Origin: an uncultured Clostridium sp.
Lineage (GTDB): Bacteria; Bacillota; Clostridia; Lachnospirales; Lachnospiraceae
Length of the DNA: 45,618 bases
NCBI GenBank assembly: GCA_900547035.1
Contig: URFM01000025.1
Coordinates: 1 to 45,618, forward strand
Direction of reading: 5' to 3'
Shown here: positions 24,960-33,528 of the stretch, piece after piece
How positions within the stretch are numbered: position 1 is the first letter of the stretch
How the letters are laid out: each line of letters starts with the position of its first letter
Made by a program: the position numbers and the translations under genes
The notes under the pieces: generated by a model
Databases searched by the model: none
Told to the model about the DNA's origin: nothing
What the model saw: the letters and a program-made list of their open reading frames with translations, nothing else

Positions 24960-27173
24960 TTACTCCGAAGAAGCCGGCGCCAGTACCGCAGTTGCAGCAG
25001 CCTCATCCGCCGCAATCTTCTCCCCGGCCAATTCATCTTTCTGCCGCTTCTCCATCCCCACAACCTTCTTCCCAGCCGGATGATAAGTAGGCACAATCTC
25101 CTCCACCATCTCCACGATCCGGTCGCTGTTCTCATAGCTAGCCATGGCCAGCTCCTCCAGCTGTCTAAGAAATTTCTCCACGTCAAATGGAATGGGCTTT
25201 CCGATATGGATCAGCTCGTTATCCGTCTTCTTCATCCCTTCCTCGGCCATCAGCTTCTCCTCAAAGAGCTTCTCGCCGGGGCGGAGTCCCGTGTACACAA
25301 TCTTGATATCCTCATCCGGCTTGAATCCGGATAATTTAATGAGGTTTCTTGCCAAGGTATCAATCTTCACCGGCTCTCCCATATCCAGCACGAAGATTTC
25401 CCCACCCCAGGCGTAAGTCCCCGCCTGCAGCACCAGGCTCACCGCCTCCGGGATGGTCATAAAGTAACGGATGATATCCGGGTGGGTCACCGTCACCGGG
25501 CCGCCTGCTTCTATCTGCTTCTTAAACAGGGGAATCACGGAGCCGTTGCTCCCCAGCACGTTTCCGAAGCGGACCGCCACAAACTGGGTCCCGGTCCGTT
25601 CCTTATTCTTCACGCTGCCAATGCGGATGGGGTCCTGTCCGCCATTCTGGACGGATTCCCGCTTTCTGGAGCGGCTCTTTCCTCCGTCGTACACCGCCAT
25701 ATGGTCCATGGGGTCAAAGGCCACCTGTCCGTCAATCACCTTGTCCGCATGGGCATGGAGGAAGGGCAGCAAATCCATCCGCCCCGCCTTGCTGATGGCG
25801 TCCATACTCTGGATGACCATCTCGCAGAGCCGCTTGCTGGCTCCCATGATGTTGGTGGGGTTCACCGCCTTGTCGGTGCTGATGAGTACGAACCGCTTGG
25901 TCCCGTTCTTCAGCGCCGCGTAGGCCGTCTTATATGTACCGATTACATTGTTCTTAATGGCCTCGTTAGGGCTTGTCTCCATCAGGGGCACATGCTTGTG
26001 GGCCGCCGCATGGTAGACGATATCCGGCTTGTAGTGCTCGAACACCCAGTTAATCCTTCGGCTGTCACGCACAGAGCCGATGAGCACATCCAGCTGGAGC
26101 TCCGGATATTTTCTCCTCAATTCCTGCTCAATATCGTAGGCGTTGTTTTCATAAATATCAAAGATAATCAGCCGTTTCGGCTCATGTCCCGCAATCTGGC
26201 GGCACAGCTCGCTTCCGATGGAGCCGCCTCCCCCCGTCACCAGGATGGTCTGGCCCTTCAGATGCTGGAGGATTTCCTCCATATTCACCTTGATGGGGTC
26301 TCGGCCCAGCAGGTCCTCCACCGCCACCGGCTTCATCCTGCTAAGGGAAACCTCGCCGTTTGTCAGCTGATAGATGCCCGGCAGCGTTTTCAGCTCACAG
26401 CCCGTCTCCTTGCAGATGTTCAGCAAATCCCGTCTGGTCTGGGCCGAAGCGGTGGGAATGGCCAGCAGGATTTGCTCCACCCCATATTTCTCCACTGCCT
26501 GGAAGATATTGTCCCTTCCGCCCACCACCGGAATTCCTTCCAGCAGCCTGCCCCATTTCTCCGGATTATCGTCAATGAGGCACACCGGCCTGGCGTCGGA
26601 ATGGCTGGAATTCAGCAGCTCCCTCAGCACAATCTGTCCTGCGTTTCCCGCTCCGATGATCATGGCGTTCCGGGTCTTGCGGCCATTCTTCTGTCTCCTG
26701 CTCCGCTCCAGGGTGATGTACCGATAGCCGAAACGCACTCCCGTCACCAGCATCACCTGGATGACCGGGCCGAAGATATAGTAGGAGGCAGGCATCCGCC
26801 CCTCCAGGGCCGTAATCCCGATTACATGAAAAATGGTCGTCAGCACCGTAGCCGCCAGAATCCGGTTCAGTTCATTGAAGCTGGCAAACTTCCAAATACT
26901 TCTGTAAAGATGCAGACCGGCAAATACAAACAATGTAAACAAAGTATACACCGGCGCAAAGTGAACAAAGGCGTCCAGGTATTCCCTTGGAATCTGCGTG
27001 AACCTCAGGTCGAAGCGCAGCCACAGCCCCATAAAGTAGGAGAAGTTTACCGCGATTATGTCATAAATCATCAGGTAAAACGCCATAATCTGCTTGTGCA
27101 TCCATCCCCGCCGGAGTTCTCCGCCGTATTCACTTGTGCCGGCCTTTTTCTCACTCAAATATCCCTTACTCAT
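24960..27173 (-). CDS. Membrane-bound UDP-GlcNAc 4,6-dehydratase, PglF/CapD/WbpM type
   Basis: This protein of 737 residues should convert UDP-GlcNAc to the 4-keto-6-deoxy sugar that feeds the amino sugar branch. It has four N-terminal membrane helices (within about residues 25-150), a first Rossmann domain (NAMIIGAGNAGQIVLREL), and a C-terminal dehydratase domain with LVTGGGGSIGSELCRQIA, YHAAAHKHVPLME, STDKAVNPTNIMGASKRL (Met in place of the usual Tyr, as in this family) and RFGNVLGSNGSVIPLFKKQI. About 60 extra residues are inserted before that last block (positions 25590-25785). I start at the ATG at 27173, which has GAGGAAG and matches family N-termini better than the in-frame codon 90 bases upstream. 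Confidence 0.93.
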   Translation of the reverse strand: MSKGYLSEKKAGTSEYGGELRRGWMHKQIMAFYLMIYDIIAVNFSYFMGLWLRFDLRFTQIPREYLDAFVHFAPVYTLFTLFVFAGLHLYRSIWKFASFNELNRILAATVLTTIFHVIGITALEGRMPASYYIFGPVIQVMLVTGVRFGYRYITLERSRRQKNGRKTRNAMIIGAGNAGQIVLRELLNSSHSDARPVCLIDDNPEKWGRLLEGIPVVGGRDNIFQAVEKYGVEQILLAIPTASAQTRRDLLNICKETGCELKTLPGIYQLTNGEVSLSRMKPVAVEDLLGRDPIKVNMEEILQHLKGQTILVTGGGGSIGSELCRQIAGHEPKRLIIFDIYENNAYDIEQELRRKYPELQLDVLIGSVRDSRRINWVFEHYKPDIVYHAAAHKHVPLMETSPNEAIKNNVIGTYKTAYAALKNGTKRFVLISTDKAVNPTNIMGASKRLCEMVIQSMDAISKAGRMDLLPFLHAHADKVIDGQVAFDPMDHMAVYDGGKSRSRKRESVQNGGQDPIRIGSVKNKERTGTQFVAVRFGNVLGSNGSVIPLFKKQIEAGGPVTVTHPDIIRYFMTIPEAVSLVLQAGTYAWGGEIFVLDMGEPVKIDTLARNLIKLSGFKPDEDIKIVYTGLRPGEKLFEEKLMAEEGMKKTDNELIHIGKPIPFDVEKFLRQLEELAMASYENSDRIVEMVEEIVPTYHPAGKKVVGMEKRQKDELAGEKIAADEAAATAVLAPASSE

Positions 27174-27270
27174 ACTCCCACTTCCTCTCTGAACTCCCCT
27201 TGGCTCCTCCCGATGACAGGATTCCCGTCCCCCCCCAGGTGTTTCTGTCACCCCTGCCCTCATTTTCCAT

Positions 27271-29139
27271 CTACTCCACGGTCACGCTCTTTGCCAGATT
27301 CCTGGGCTTATCCACATCCAGTCCCCGGGCCACGCTCAGGTAATACCCCAGAAGCTGCAAAGGGATGATCGCCAGACTGGTGGCAAAATGCGGGTCCGTC
27401 TTCGGCGTGTACACCGTAAAGTTCACCGTGTCCTCAATCTCATAATTTCCGTAACTGGTCAGCCCCATCAGATAGGCGCCCCGGCTCTTTACCTCCACCA
27501 GGTTGCTCAACGTCTTCTCATAAAGCTCCTCCTGGGTCAGCACGCCGATGACCAGGGTCCCGTCCTCAATCAGGCTGATGGTGCCGTGCTTTAACTCTCC
27601 CGCCGCGTAGGCCTCGCTGTGGATGTAGGAGATTTCCTTCATCTTCAGGCTGCCCTCCAGACAGATGGCGTAGTCGATGCCCCTGCCAATCAGGTAAGCG
27701 TCCTTGGCGTTTGCGTACTTGGCCGCAAACCACTGGATGCGCTCCTTGTCCTCCAGGGCCCGCTCCATCTTCTCCGGCAGGCTCATCATCTCCTGGATAT
27801 ACCCGGCGTACTGCTCTTTGCTGATTTCTTCCCGCACCAGAGCGAACTGCACCGCCAGGGCATAGCAGGCAATCAGCTGGGTGCTGTAGGCCTTGGTGGT
27901 AGCCACGGCGATTTCCGGCCCCGCCAGGGTGTAAAATACATTGTCCGCCTCCCGGGCAATGGAACTTCCCACCACATTGACGATAGCCAGGGTCCGTACC
28001 CCTTTCTCCTTGGCAAGGCGCAGGGCCGCCAGAGTGTCAGCCGTCTCCCCCGACTGGCTGATGACCACCACCAGGGCGTTGGGGTCCAGGAGGGGTCTGC
28101 GGTAGCGGAACTCCGACGCCAGCTCCACCCGGACGGGGATTTTTGCCAAATCCTCAATCACGTACTGGGCCGCAACCCCTACATGGTAGGCGGAGCCGCA
28201 GGCCACAAACTGAATCTGGGAGATAGAACGGATTTCCTCGTCCGTCAGATGAATCTCCGACAGGTCAATGTTCCCGTTCTTTACCACGGAGTTCAGGGTA
28301 TCCAGAGCCGCTCTGGGCTGCTCGTGGATTTCCTTCATCATGAAATGCTCGTAGCCGCCCTTTTCCGCAGCTTCCGCATCCCATTTGATTTCCGTCAGCT
28401 CTTTTTCAATCTCTTCCCCGTCCAGGTTGTAGAAATGGACCTCCCCCGGCGTCAGTCTGGCCATCTCCAGATTGCCGATGTAGTAGACGTTCCTGGTGTA
28501 CTTCAGGATAGCCGGAACGTCGGAAGCCACATAGGTTTCCCCGTCCGCCAGCCCGATAATCATGGGGCTTTCCTTCCGGGCCGCCCAGATTTCTCCGGGA
28601 TAGTCCTTAAACATCACGCACAGAGCGTAGGAACCTCTGACCCGCACCATGGTCTTCGCCAAGGCGTCCACCGGGCCCAAATTGTATTTTTTATAATAAT
28701 AGTCAACCAGCTTCACCACCACTTCCGTGTCCGTATCGGAATAGAAACGGTAGCCGTGCTTTAAAAGCTTCGCTTTCAGCTCCTGGTAATTTTCGATAAT
28801 CCCGTTGTGGACCCCAACGACTTCCGATTCCACTGGTCCGGAACCGGAGCGGCTGCAGTTGCCGCTTACGTGGGGATGGGCATTTGTCTGGCTGGGCTCT
28901 CCGTGGGTGGCCCAGCGGGTATGGCCGATGCCGCATGTGCCGGCTAATGCCCTTCCATTGTCAATCTTCTCTGCCAGATTTTTCAGTCTTCCTTTAGCTT
29001 TTACCACTTCCGCCAGATTCTCTCCGTCCCGGACCGCCAGTCCGGCGGAGTCATATCCACGGTATTCCAGCCTGGAAAGCCCTTCCAGCAAAATGGGAGC
29101 CGCCTGCCGTTTCCCCGTAAAACCTACAATTCCACACAT
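27271..29139 (-). CDS. glmS: Glutamine-fructose-6-phosphate aminotransferase (isomerising)
   Basis: GlmS makes glucosamine-6-phosphate from fructose-6-phosphate and glutamine, the entry to UDP-GlcNAc. The 622-residue protein starts MCGIVGFTGKR, where Cys2 becomes the N-terminal nucleophile of the glutaminase domain; this fixes the start at 29139 although the frame opens further up. Other landmarks are GIGHTRWATHGEPSQTNAHPH, two SIS domains (VVISQSGETADTLAAL; LKMKEISYIHSEAYAAGELKHG) and the C-terminal KSVTVE. It is encoded between the capsule regulatory genes and the PglF-like gene, consistent with a capsule-dedicated or co-regulated hexosamine supply. AGGAG is about 14 bases from the ATG, and a terminator lies about 50 bases upstream. 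Confidence 0.97.
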   Translation of the reverse strand: MCGIVGFTGKRQAAPILLEGLSRLEYRGYDSAGLAVRDGENLAEVVKAKGRLKNLAEKIDNGRALAGTCGIGHTRWATHGEPSQTNAHPHVSGNCSRSGSGPVESEVVGVHNGIIENYQELKAKLLKHGYRFYSDTDTEVVVKLVDYYYKKYNLGPVDALAKTMVRVRGSYALCVMFKDYPGEIWAARKESPMIIGLADGETYVASDVPAILKYTRNVYYIGNLEMARLTPGEVHFYNLDGEEIEKELTEIKWDAEAAEKGGYEHFMMKEIHEQPRAALDTLNSVVKNGNIDLSEIHLTDEEIRSISQIQFVACGSAYHVGVAAQYVIEDLAKIPVRVELASEFRYRRPLLDPNALVVVISQSGETADTLAALRLAKEKGVRTLAIVNVVGSSIAREADNVFYTLAGPEIAVATTKAYSTQLIACYALAVQFALVREEISKEQYAGYIQEMMSLPEKMERALEDKERIQWFAAKYANAKDAYLIGRGIDYAICLEGSLKMKEISYIHSEAYAAGELKHGTISLIEDGTLVIGVLTQEELYEKTLSNLVEVKSRGAYLMGLTSYGNYEIEDTVNFTVYTPKTDPHFATSLAIIPLQLLGYYLSVARGLDVDKPRNLAKSVTVE

Positions 29140-29187
29140 GATTTTTCTTTTTCTCCTCTCGGATATCTTTCTCCTCACTGGCGCTTG

Positions 29188-29231
29188 CAAAAATACTGCC
29201 TGCCCGGTAAGACGATCCGGACAGGCAGTAT
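29188..29231 (-). terminator. Intrinsic terminator between the secreted-protein gene and glmS
   Basis: Read on the minus strand, a long stem (ATACTGCCTG with CAGGCAGTAT, extended inside by CCGG pairs after one mismatch; 29193-29231) is followed by TTTTT. This is a strong rho-independent signal 37 bases after the secreted-protein gene. I see no good promoter between it and glmS, so it may act as a partial terminator that lowers expression of the biosynthetic genes relative to the cpsBCD genes. Confidence 0.85.
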
Positions 29232-29267
29232 CTCATCCTCATCTTTCGTGCCTGCCGCAGTCTATCC

Positions 29268-29990
29268 TTACCGTCTGTACACCACTGTCAGCGTTCCGGA
29301 ACCAGGAATCGTTACCCAAAGGGTCTTGGATGCCGTGTCAATCTGGCTGGGAGTGATCAGCTCCCATCTTCCGGTATGGTTGTTGAAGTAAAGTACCTGT
29401 ACCGTTCCCAGTCCGTCAATCAGGTTGGGAACATACAGCGGCACTTGGGCGCTCCCCAGCTTCTCCACGTCAGTTCCGATTTCTCTGGTCATAATGGCGT
29501 GGGTTCCGGTCAGGGCGTTATAGCCTGTCAGGTCCACTCCCGGCACCGTCTCATTCAGGCTGCTTCCGCTGTTGATTCCATTAATGGTATTCACAACCGT
29601 TTCCGGCAGTCCTACGGTAGCGCCGTCTCCCTGAACCAGTTCCAGAGCGGTATCTCCTACCACGGCCTGTCCCCGGCTGTCCACGGTTACCGTCGGGCTG
29701 CCTTCCTGTCCCGTTACAGACTGTCCGGTCTCAACCGCCACCACATCGTTTCTGGGGCTGGTGCTGGTAGTAAGAGAACCGCCGGTACCAGTCGTACTGC
29801 CGCTTCCGGTAAGCCCCATTCTCTCCTGATAGCCTGAGAGAGCCTCTCCCAGATCCCGGTCGCTGTCACCGCCTCCGCCGCTGATCTCCATTCCGGTTCC
29901 CGGACTGTTCGCCGCCATTACAGAGGCCGCCTGAGAAATCGCCAATACGGAAATCATCGCCCCTGCCAACAATACTTTTCTCTTTCTCAT
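29268..29990 (-). CDS. Secreted protein of unknown function in the capsule operon
   Basis: The 240-residue protein has a typical signal peptide (basic MRKRK, hydrophobic core, cleavage likely after AASVMA at about residue 26). A low-complexity Gly/Ser/Thr segment follows (about residues 30-80), then a more structured C-terminal region with DTALELVQGD, GYNALTGTHAIMTR, LYVPNLIDGLGTVQVLYFNN and a beta-rich end TLWVTIPGSGTLTVVYRR. I do not recognise the family. The final part resembles small beta-sandwich repeats seen in Clostridia surface proteins, but I would not name it. It is encoded between the LCP gene and glmS, so a wall or capsule-associated role is plausible from context only. AAGGAAA precedes the ATG. 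Confidence 0.75.
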   Translation of the reverse strand: MRKRKVLLAGAMISVLAISQAASVMAANSPGTGMEISGGGGDSDRDLGEALSGYQERMGLTGSGSTTGTGGSLTTSTSPRNDVVAVETGQSVTGQEGSPTVTVDSRGQAVVGDTALELVQGDGATVGLPETVVNTINGINSGSSLNETVPGVDLTGYNALTGTHAIMTREIGTDVEKLGSAQVPLYVPNLIDGLGTVQVLYFNNHTGRWELITPSQIDTASKTLWVTIPGSGTLTVVYRR

Positions 29991-30047
29991 TTTCCTTCAT
30001 TCCTTTCTGCATACGCTTTTCTATCAACCTTTATTATTACTGTCTAT

Positions 30048-31112
30048 CTACTCCTCTGCCCGGTAAAACAATTCCAGGACAATGGGAAGTATCTCATTCA
30101 AATCGGGGAAATACACATCGTAGAGATTGGTCTCCTCCGCCTCGCCCGGCAGAGTGATCATATCCGCTTCCGTCAGTGTCTGGCTGCTCTCCAGGAAAGT
30201 CAGCGCCAGATCCATATATTCCCCCTTGTCCAGGTCGGTCACCATATAGGGCTGCAGCTCGTTTAACATCCGCTCCGCAAACCTTTCCTCTCTGGCCGCC
30301 TGCCTCTTTGCCGCCTCCGCGAACCCCTGAATGTAGGCTTTGTGCCTCTCTGTGCGCTCCAGAGCGGTCTGGGAACGGCTGGTATCCCGGTAGCGGATAA
30401 ATTTCTCCGCCAGTTCTCCCTGAAGGGTTACCTGCGCCCCCGGCACGAAGGATGGATCCGCCGCTTCCATCCCTTCTTCCTGAATGGTCACGGTCACTCC
30501 TCCCACCCCGTCGTTCAGAAGAGGCAGGGCTCCGGCGCTTACCGCCATGTAACCGTCAATGGGAAGGCCGTTCAGCAGCGTGGAAACCGCCTCAGACATA
30601 TACTGACAGCTCAGCTCCCTGCCGTCGCCGTAAGCGTAGGCCAGAGTCAGATGCTGGATATCCTTTCCCAGTACATTTCCGCTTAAATCTGTCAGGGTAA
30701 TCAGCGTCATGGTGTCTCTGGGGATCATCAGTATTTTCACCTGATTCCGCACCGTATCCTGGGCCACCAGGAAAATTCCGTCGGACTGTCCGCCGGAGCC
30801 GGCTACCTGAGGCTCCTCCAGAGTATCCGTCCGGTCGATTCCCATACAAAGAATGGCTTTTACGTAGGTATTTCTCCGGTAGGTCTTACCCTCATATTCC
30901 AGAACTTCGCTGCCTGTCTGTGCGGCAGTCTCCTGAGCCTGGCCTTCCCTCCATGCCCTGGCCTCCGCTTCCGCCTGCTGCCGCTGCCGGTAGAGGCCTG
31001 CGCTGTACCAGATGAAAGCCGCTCCAAGGATTACCGCTCCGGCGCCTGCCAGAACCTTCCATCTATCTCTTTGCTTCTTCGTATTCTTTGTATTTCTCGT
31101 ATTTCTTGTCAT
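30048..31112 (-). CDS. LytR-CpsA-Psr (LCP) family ligase
   Basis: LCP proteins transfer undecaprenyl-linked capsule or teichoic polymers to peptidoglycan at the outer face of the membrane. The 354-residue protein has a short basic cytoplasmic N-terminus and one membrane helix (about residues 18-40, KVLAGAGAVILGAAFIWYSA). The LCP domain shows ILCMGIDRTD, SDGIFLVAQD, ILMIPRDTMTL, LLNDGVGGVTV and FIRYRDTSRSQTALERTERHK, with the conserved arginines and aspartates for pyrophosphate and Mg binding. Its first 16 codons overlap the end of cpsD by 50 bases in another frame. No other start codon in this region would keep the membrane helix. Confidence 0.92.
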   Translation of the reverse strand: MTRNTRNTKNTKKQRDRWKVLAGAGAVILGAAFIWYSAGLYRQRQQAEAEARAWREGQAQETAAQTGSEVLEYEGKTYRRNTYVKAILCMGIDRTDTLEEPQVAGSGGQSDGIFLVAQDTVRNQVKILMIPRDTMTLITLTDLSGNVLGKDIQHLTLAYAYGDGRELSCQYMSEAVSTLLNGLPIDGYMAVSAGALPLLNDGVGGVTVTIQEEGMEAADPSFVPGAQVTLQGELAEKFIRYRDTSRSQTALERTERHKAYIQGFAEAAKRQAAREERFAERMLNELQPYMVTDLDKGEYMDLALTFLESSQTLTEADMITLPGEAEETNLYDVYFPDLNEILPIVLELFYRAEE

Positions 31113-31797
31113 AATACTTCTTATAATAACGGTTATAATACTTGCCGGACCGTTCTCCTCCCGTCTTGCTGAGAACCGCGCCCAGCAGCCGGCAGCCGCT
31201 GCGCTCCAGCTGGCTCTTCACCTTCTGGACCAGCCGGTAGCTGACGCCTCCGCTCTCAATCACCAGCACGGCTCCGTCGCATTTGCTGGCCACAATGGCT
31301 CCGTCAATCAGATTTCCCATGGGAGGCGTGTCCACCAATATGTAATCGTACTGTTTCCTGGCCTCCTCTATCAGATTCTCAAACAGCTTGTCCTCCAGAA
31401 GTTCCGCAGGATTGGGAGAATAGGGTCCCGCCAGCACCAGATCCATGTTCTCCACATTGGTAGGGTAGATGATTTCTTCCATGGTTTTCTGGCCGCTCAG
31501 GTACTGAGAGAGGCCATTGACCTTCCCACGGATTCCATGACGAACCGCCACAACCGACTTGCGGATATCCGCATCGATGAGAAGCACCCTCTTGCCAGTG
31601 CTTCCAAAGGACCGCGCCAGGGAAAAGGTGGTGTCGCTCTTTCCTTCATCCGGCAGGGAACTGGTAAACATCACAGCCTGGATGCCGCTGCCGCAGAACT
31701 GGATATTGGTCCTCAGTGTTTTAATCGCTTCATTGTAAAAATAATGGTCGTTCCCAATCTGTTCCAGAACCAGCTGCTGATTCCTGCATTCCATCAT
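31063..31797 (-). CDS. cpsD: CpsD/CapB-type bacterial tyrosine kinase
   Basis: This is the cytoplasmic BY-kinase of a Gram-positive capsule system (244 residues), working with the membrane activator CpsC and dephosphorylated by CpsB. The Walker A variant SSLPDEGKSDTTFSLA lies near residues 46-61, the second Walker motif is RVLLIDADIRKS, and Walker B is YILVDTPPMG. The C-terminus is a tyrosine cluster with nine Tyr in about 22 residues (KYYNRYYKKYYDKKYEKYK), the autophosphorylation tail. The ATG overlaps the cpsC stop (TGATG), and the tail overlaps the start of the LCP gene. It looks intact. Confidence 0.94.
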   Translation of the reverse strand: MMECRNQQLVLEQIGNDHYFYNEAIKTLRTNIQFCGSGIQAVMFTSSLPDEGKSDTTFSLARSFGSTGKRVLLIDADIRKSVVAVRHGIRGKVNGLSQYLSGQKTMEEIIYPTNVENMDLVLAGPYSPNPAELLEDKLFENLIEEARKQYDYILVDTPPMGNLIDGAIVASKCDGAVLVIESGGVSYRLVQKVKSQLERSGCRLLGAVLSKTGGERSGKYYNRYYKKYYDKKYEKYKEYEEAKR

Positions 31798-32750
31798 GAT
31801 TCTTTTCCCCTCCCTTCCTCTCTCGCTTCTCCGGCGCGGGGCTGCCTTCTGCGGCTCTTGCGCTCTCTGACCGTATGATCCTGTTTCACATTGTTTGCCG
31901 GATGCTCTCCCGCTTCCGAGGAAAGTTCCTTTCCTGCTGCCGCTTCCGCCTGCTGCCGAAGCTCATCGCTGTCTTCCCTCTTTTTTCCCGCCTCCGCGGA
32001 ATCTTCCTGAGATCCATAAGGGCCATAATGACCGTATTTCTCATAGGTTCCTTTTCCGGTTTCCGCATCCTCCCTGGGAATGGAGGCCAAAACCGTAAGA
32101 CCAAGATAGCGCTCCACATCGTCCTCTGTGCGGATGGTATCATTGAGAATCACCCTCAGGCAGATTACACCGCAGACCGCCATAGCGGCAAGCAGCCCTG
32201 CAAGCATGCCGTTTTTCCTGGCGCTGGGAGCCGAGGGAGCGATTGGTACCACTCCGTTTTCAATGATTTTGGGCGGAACCATTTCCATAATGTCCGCGAT
32301 GTACTGAGAAGATACGGCCGCCACCTCATCCACGATAGCCTTAGCCCGCTGAGGATCCGAATCTGTAGCGGAGATGGACAGGATACGGGTATCCGCCGGG
32401 TTTTCCAGGCTCAGCTGCCCTCTCAGTCCTACATAATCCGTTTCCAGCTGCAGATTGTCGATTACCTCCTCCAGCACCGGCCGGCTGGTCACTACTACCC
32501 GATAGTCGTTGGTCAGCTGGCTTCCGATCTGCAGATCCGCCAGAGAAGTAAGGGTTGTTTCCTTTGATAAGACATACACCATAGCCGTAGAAGTATAGAC
32601 AGGCGTCATCAACACCTTGGTGTAAAGCACTCCGGCGCCGGCGCCAAGGACCAAGGCCAGAATGATCAGCCAGATTCTTCTGCGCAGCGCCTCCAGCAGC
32701 TCAAGCAAATCAATCTGGATTTCGTTGTTCGCTTCATAAGTCTTTTCCAT
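31794..32750 (-). CDS. cpsC: CpsC/Wzz-type chain-length regulator and kinase activator
   Basis: This 318-residue membrane protein has the Wzz topology: helix one at about residues 26-45 (RIWLIILALVLGAGAGVLYT), an extracellular domain (LTNDYRVVVTSRPVLEEVIDNL; QRAKAIVDEVAAVSSQYIADIM), then a proline-rich PSAPSARKN stretch and helix two (GMLAGLLAAMAVCGVICLRVI, about residues 181-201). In Gram-positive systems this protein activates the separate CpsD kinase and sets chain length. The cytoplasmic C-terminus is unusually long and low in complexity (about 100 residues, rich in Glu, Lys, Arg and Ala), whereas the family usually ends soon after helix two. It overlaps cpsD. Confidence 0.92.
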   Translation of the reverse strand: MEKTYEANNEIQIDLLELLEALRRRIWLIILALVLGAGAGVLYTKVLMTPVYTSTAMVYVLSKETTLTSLADLQIGSQLTNDYRVVVTSRPVLEEVIDNLQLETDYVGLRGQLSLENPADTRILSISATDSDPQRAKAIVDEVAAVSSQYIADIMEMVPPKIIENGVVPIAPSAPSARKNGMLAGLLAAMAVCGVICLRVILNDTIRTEDDVERYLGLTVLASIPREDAETGKGTYEKYGHYGPYGSQEDSAEAGKKREDSDELRQQAEAAAGKELSSEAGEHPANNVKQDHTVRERKSRRRQPRAGEAREEGRGKES

Positions 32751-32781
32751 AGCATTTTCATTCCTTTGTTTCTTCTTCTCA

Positions 32782-33504
32782 CTAAGGTTCCAGCAGTCTG
32801 TCCTGAAGAATGCAGCTGGGATTGGAAACCATCAGCTGATGCAAAAGGCCCTTTCCTCCCTTTTTTTCAATCCAGTGCTGAACCTCCTCTGTTCTTGGAG
32901 GCCTGTAATTCATCCTGTGCATGTCCGTTGCCAGAAAATGTACATTTCCCTCCAAAAGCTGTCTCCTGCACCAGCGGGTCACCGGGCTGAGCATGTTTCC
33001 CGCTAAGCTGGAATAATTAATCTGTATGTATCCTCCGCTCCGGATCAGTTCTTTTAGCCGCCCCTTTTCAAACAGGCTGTGGTACCGTTCCCCATGGGCG
33101 ATCACCGGCAGATATCCTCTTTCCAGAAGCCGTCTGGTCCCTCTGAGAATCACAGCCGCGGAATCTTCCGGCATAAATTCCACCAGCACGTACCGGCTTC
33201 CCGCCAGTGTCAGAGCCTTTCCCTGATCCAAATATTCCGTTATATCCTCGAAATACAGGATTTCCTGCCCCAGACTAATCCCCACCGGCTCAGGATTCCG
33301 CTCTTTCTCCAACAGTTCCAGTTTCTCATACTTTTCCAAAATTAAATCCAAACCAGATTTTCTGTTAAAATGCGGAGTCGCGATAATGTGTCCAAAGCCC
33401 TGCCGGGCCGCCGCTTCCAGCAGACCAGCGCTGTCCTCCCAATCTGCCGCTCCGTCATCCACCTGAGGAAGAATATGCGCATGAATATCAATCCAGCCTT
33501 CCAT
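32782..33504 (-). CDS. cpsB: CpsB/YwqE-type PHP-domain protein-tyrosine phosphatase
   Basis: The product is a 240-residue manganese-dependent phosphatase that removes phosphate from the CpsD tyrosine tail. PHP-domain metal ligands are visible: IDIHAHILPQVDDGA at the N-terminus (HxH pair), IIATPHF, an acidic residue in ILYFEDITEY, VIAHGERY in the second half and FLATDMHRMNYRPP near the C-terminus. The length is slightly below the usual 250. It is the first structural gene of the capsule operon, about 250 bases downstream of the promoter at 33762-33790. GGGAG lies 7 bases before the ATG. Confidence 0.93.
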   Translation of the reverse strand: MEGWIDIHAHILPQVDDGAADWEDSAGLLEAAARQGFGHIIATPHFNRKSGLDLILEKYEKLELLEKERNPEPVGISLGQEILYFEDITEYLDQGKALTLAGSRYVLVEFMPEDSAAVILRGTRRLLERGYLPVIAHGERYHSLFEKGRLKELIRSGGYIQINYSSLAGNMLSPVTRWCRRQLLEGNVHFLATDMHRMNYRPPRTEEVQHWIEKKGGKGLLHQLMVSNPSCILQDRLLEP

Positions 33505-33528
33505 AACTGACTCCCTCTTTCATGTCTC

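Noticed and set aside
25482..27368. 628-codon open frame on the plus strand opposite the PglF-like gene
   Set aside because: It is a mirror frame created by GC-rich codons of the real gene; no family motif, no ribosome site, and the minus-strand frame has full family signatures.
27619..28764. 381-codon open frame on the plus strand opposite glmS
   Set aside because: Antisense shadow of glmS with no ribosome site or family pattern.
29140..29267. glmS ribozyme or similar upstream of glmS
   Set aside because: The 128-base gap is mostly occupied by the terminator, leaving too little room for the ribozyme core, and I recognise none of its conserved parts.
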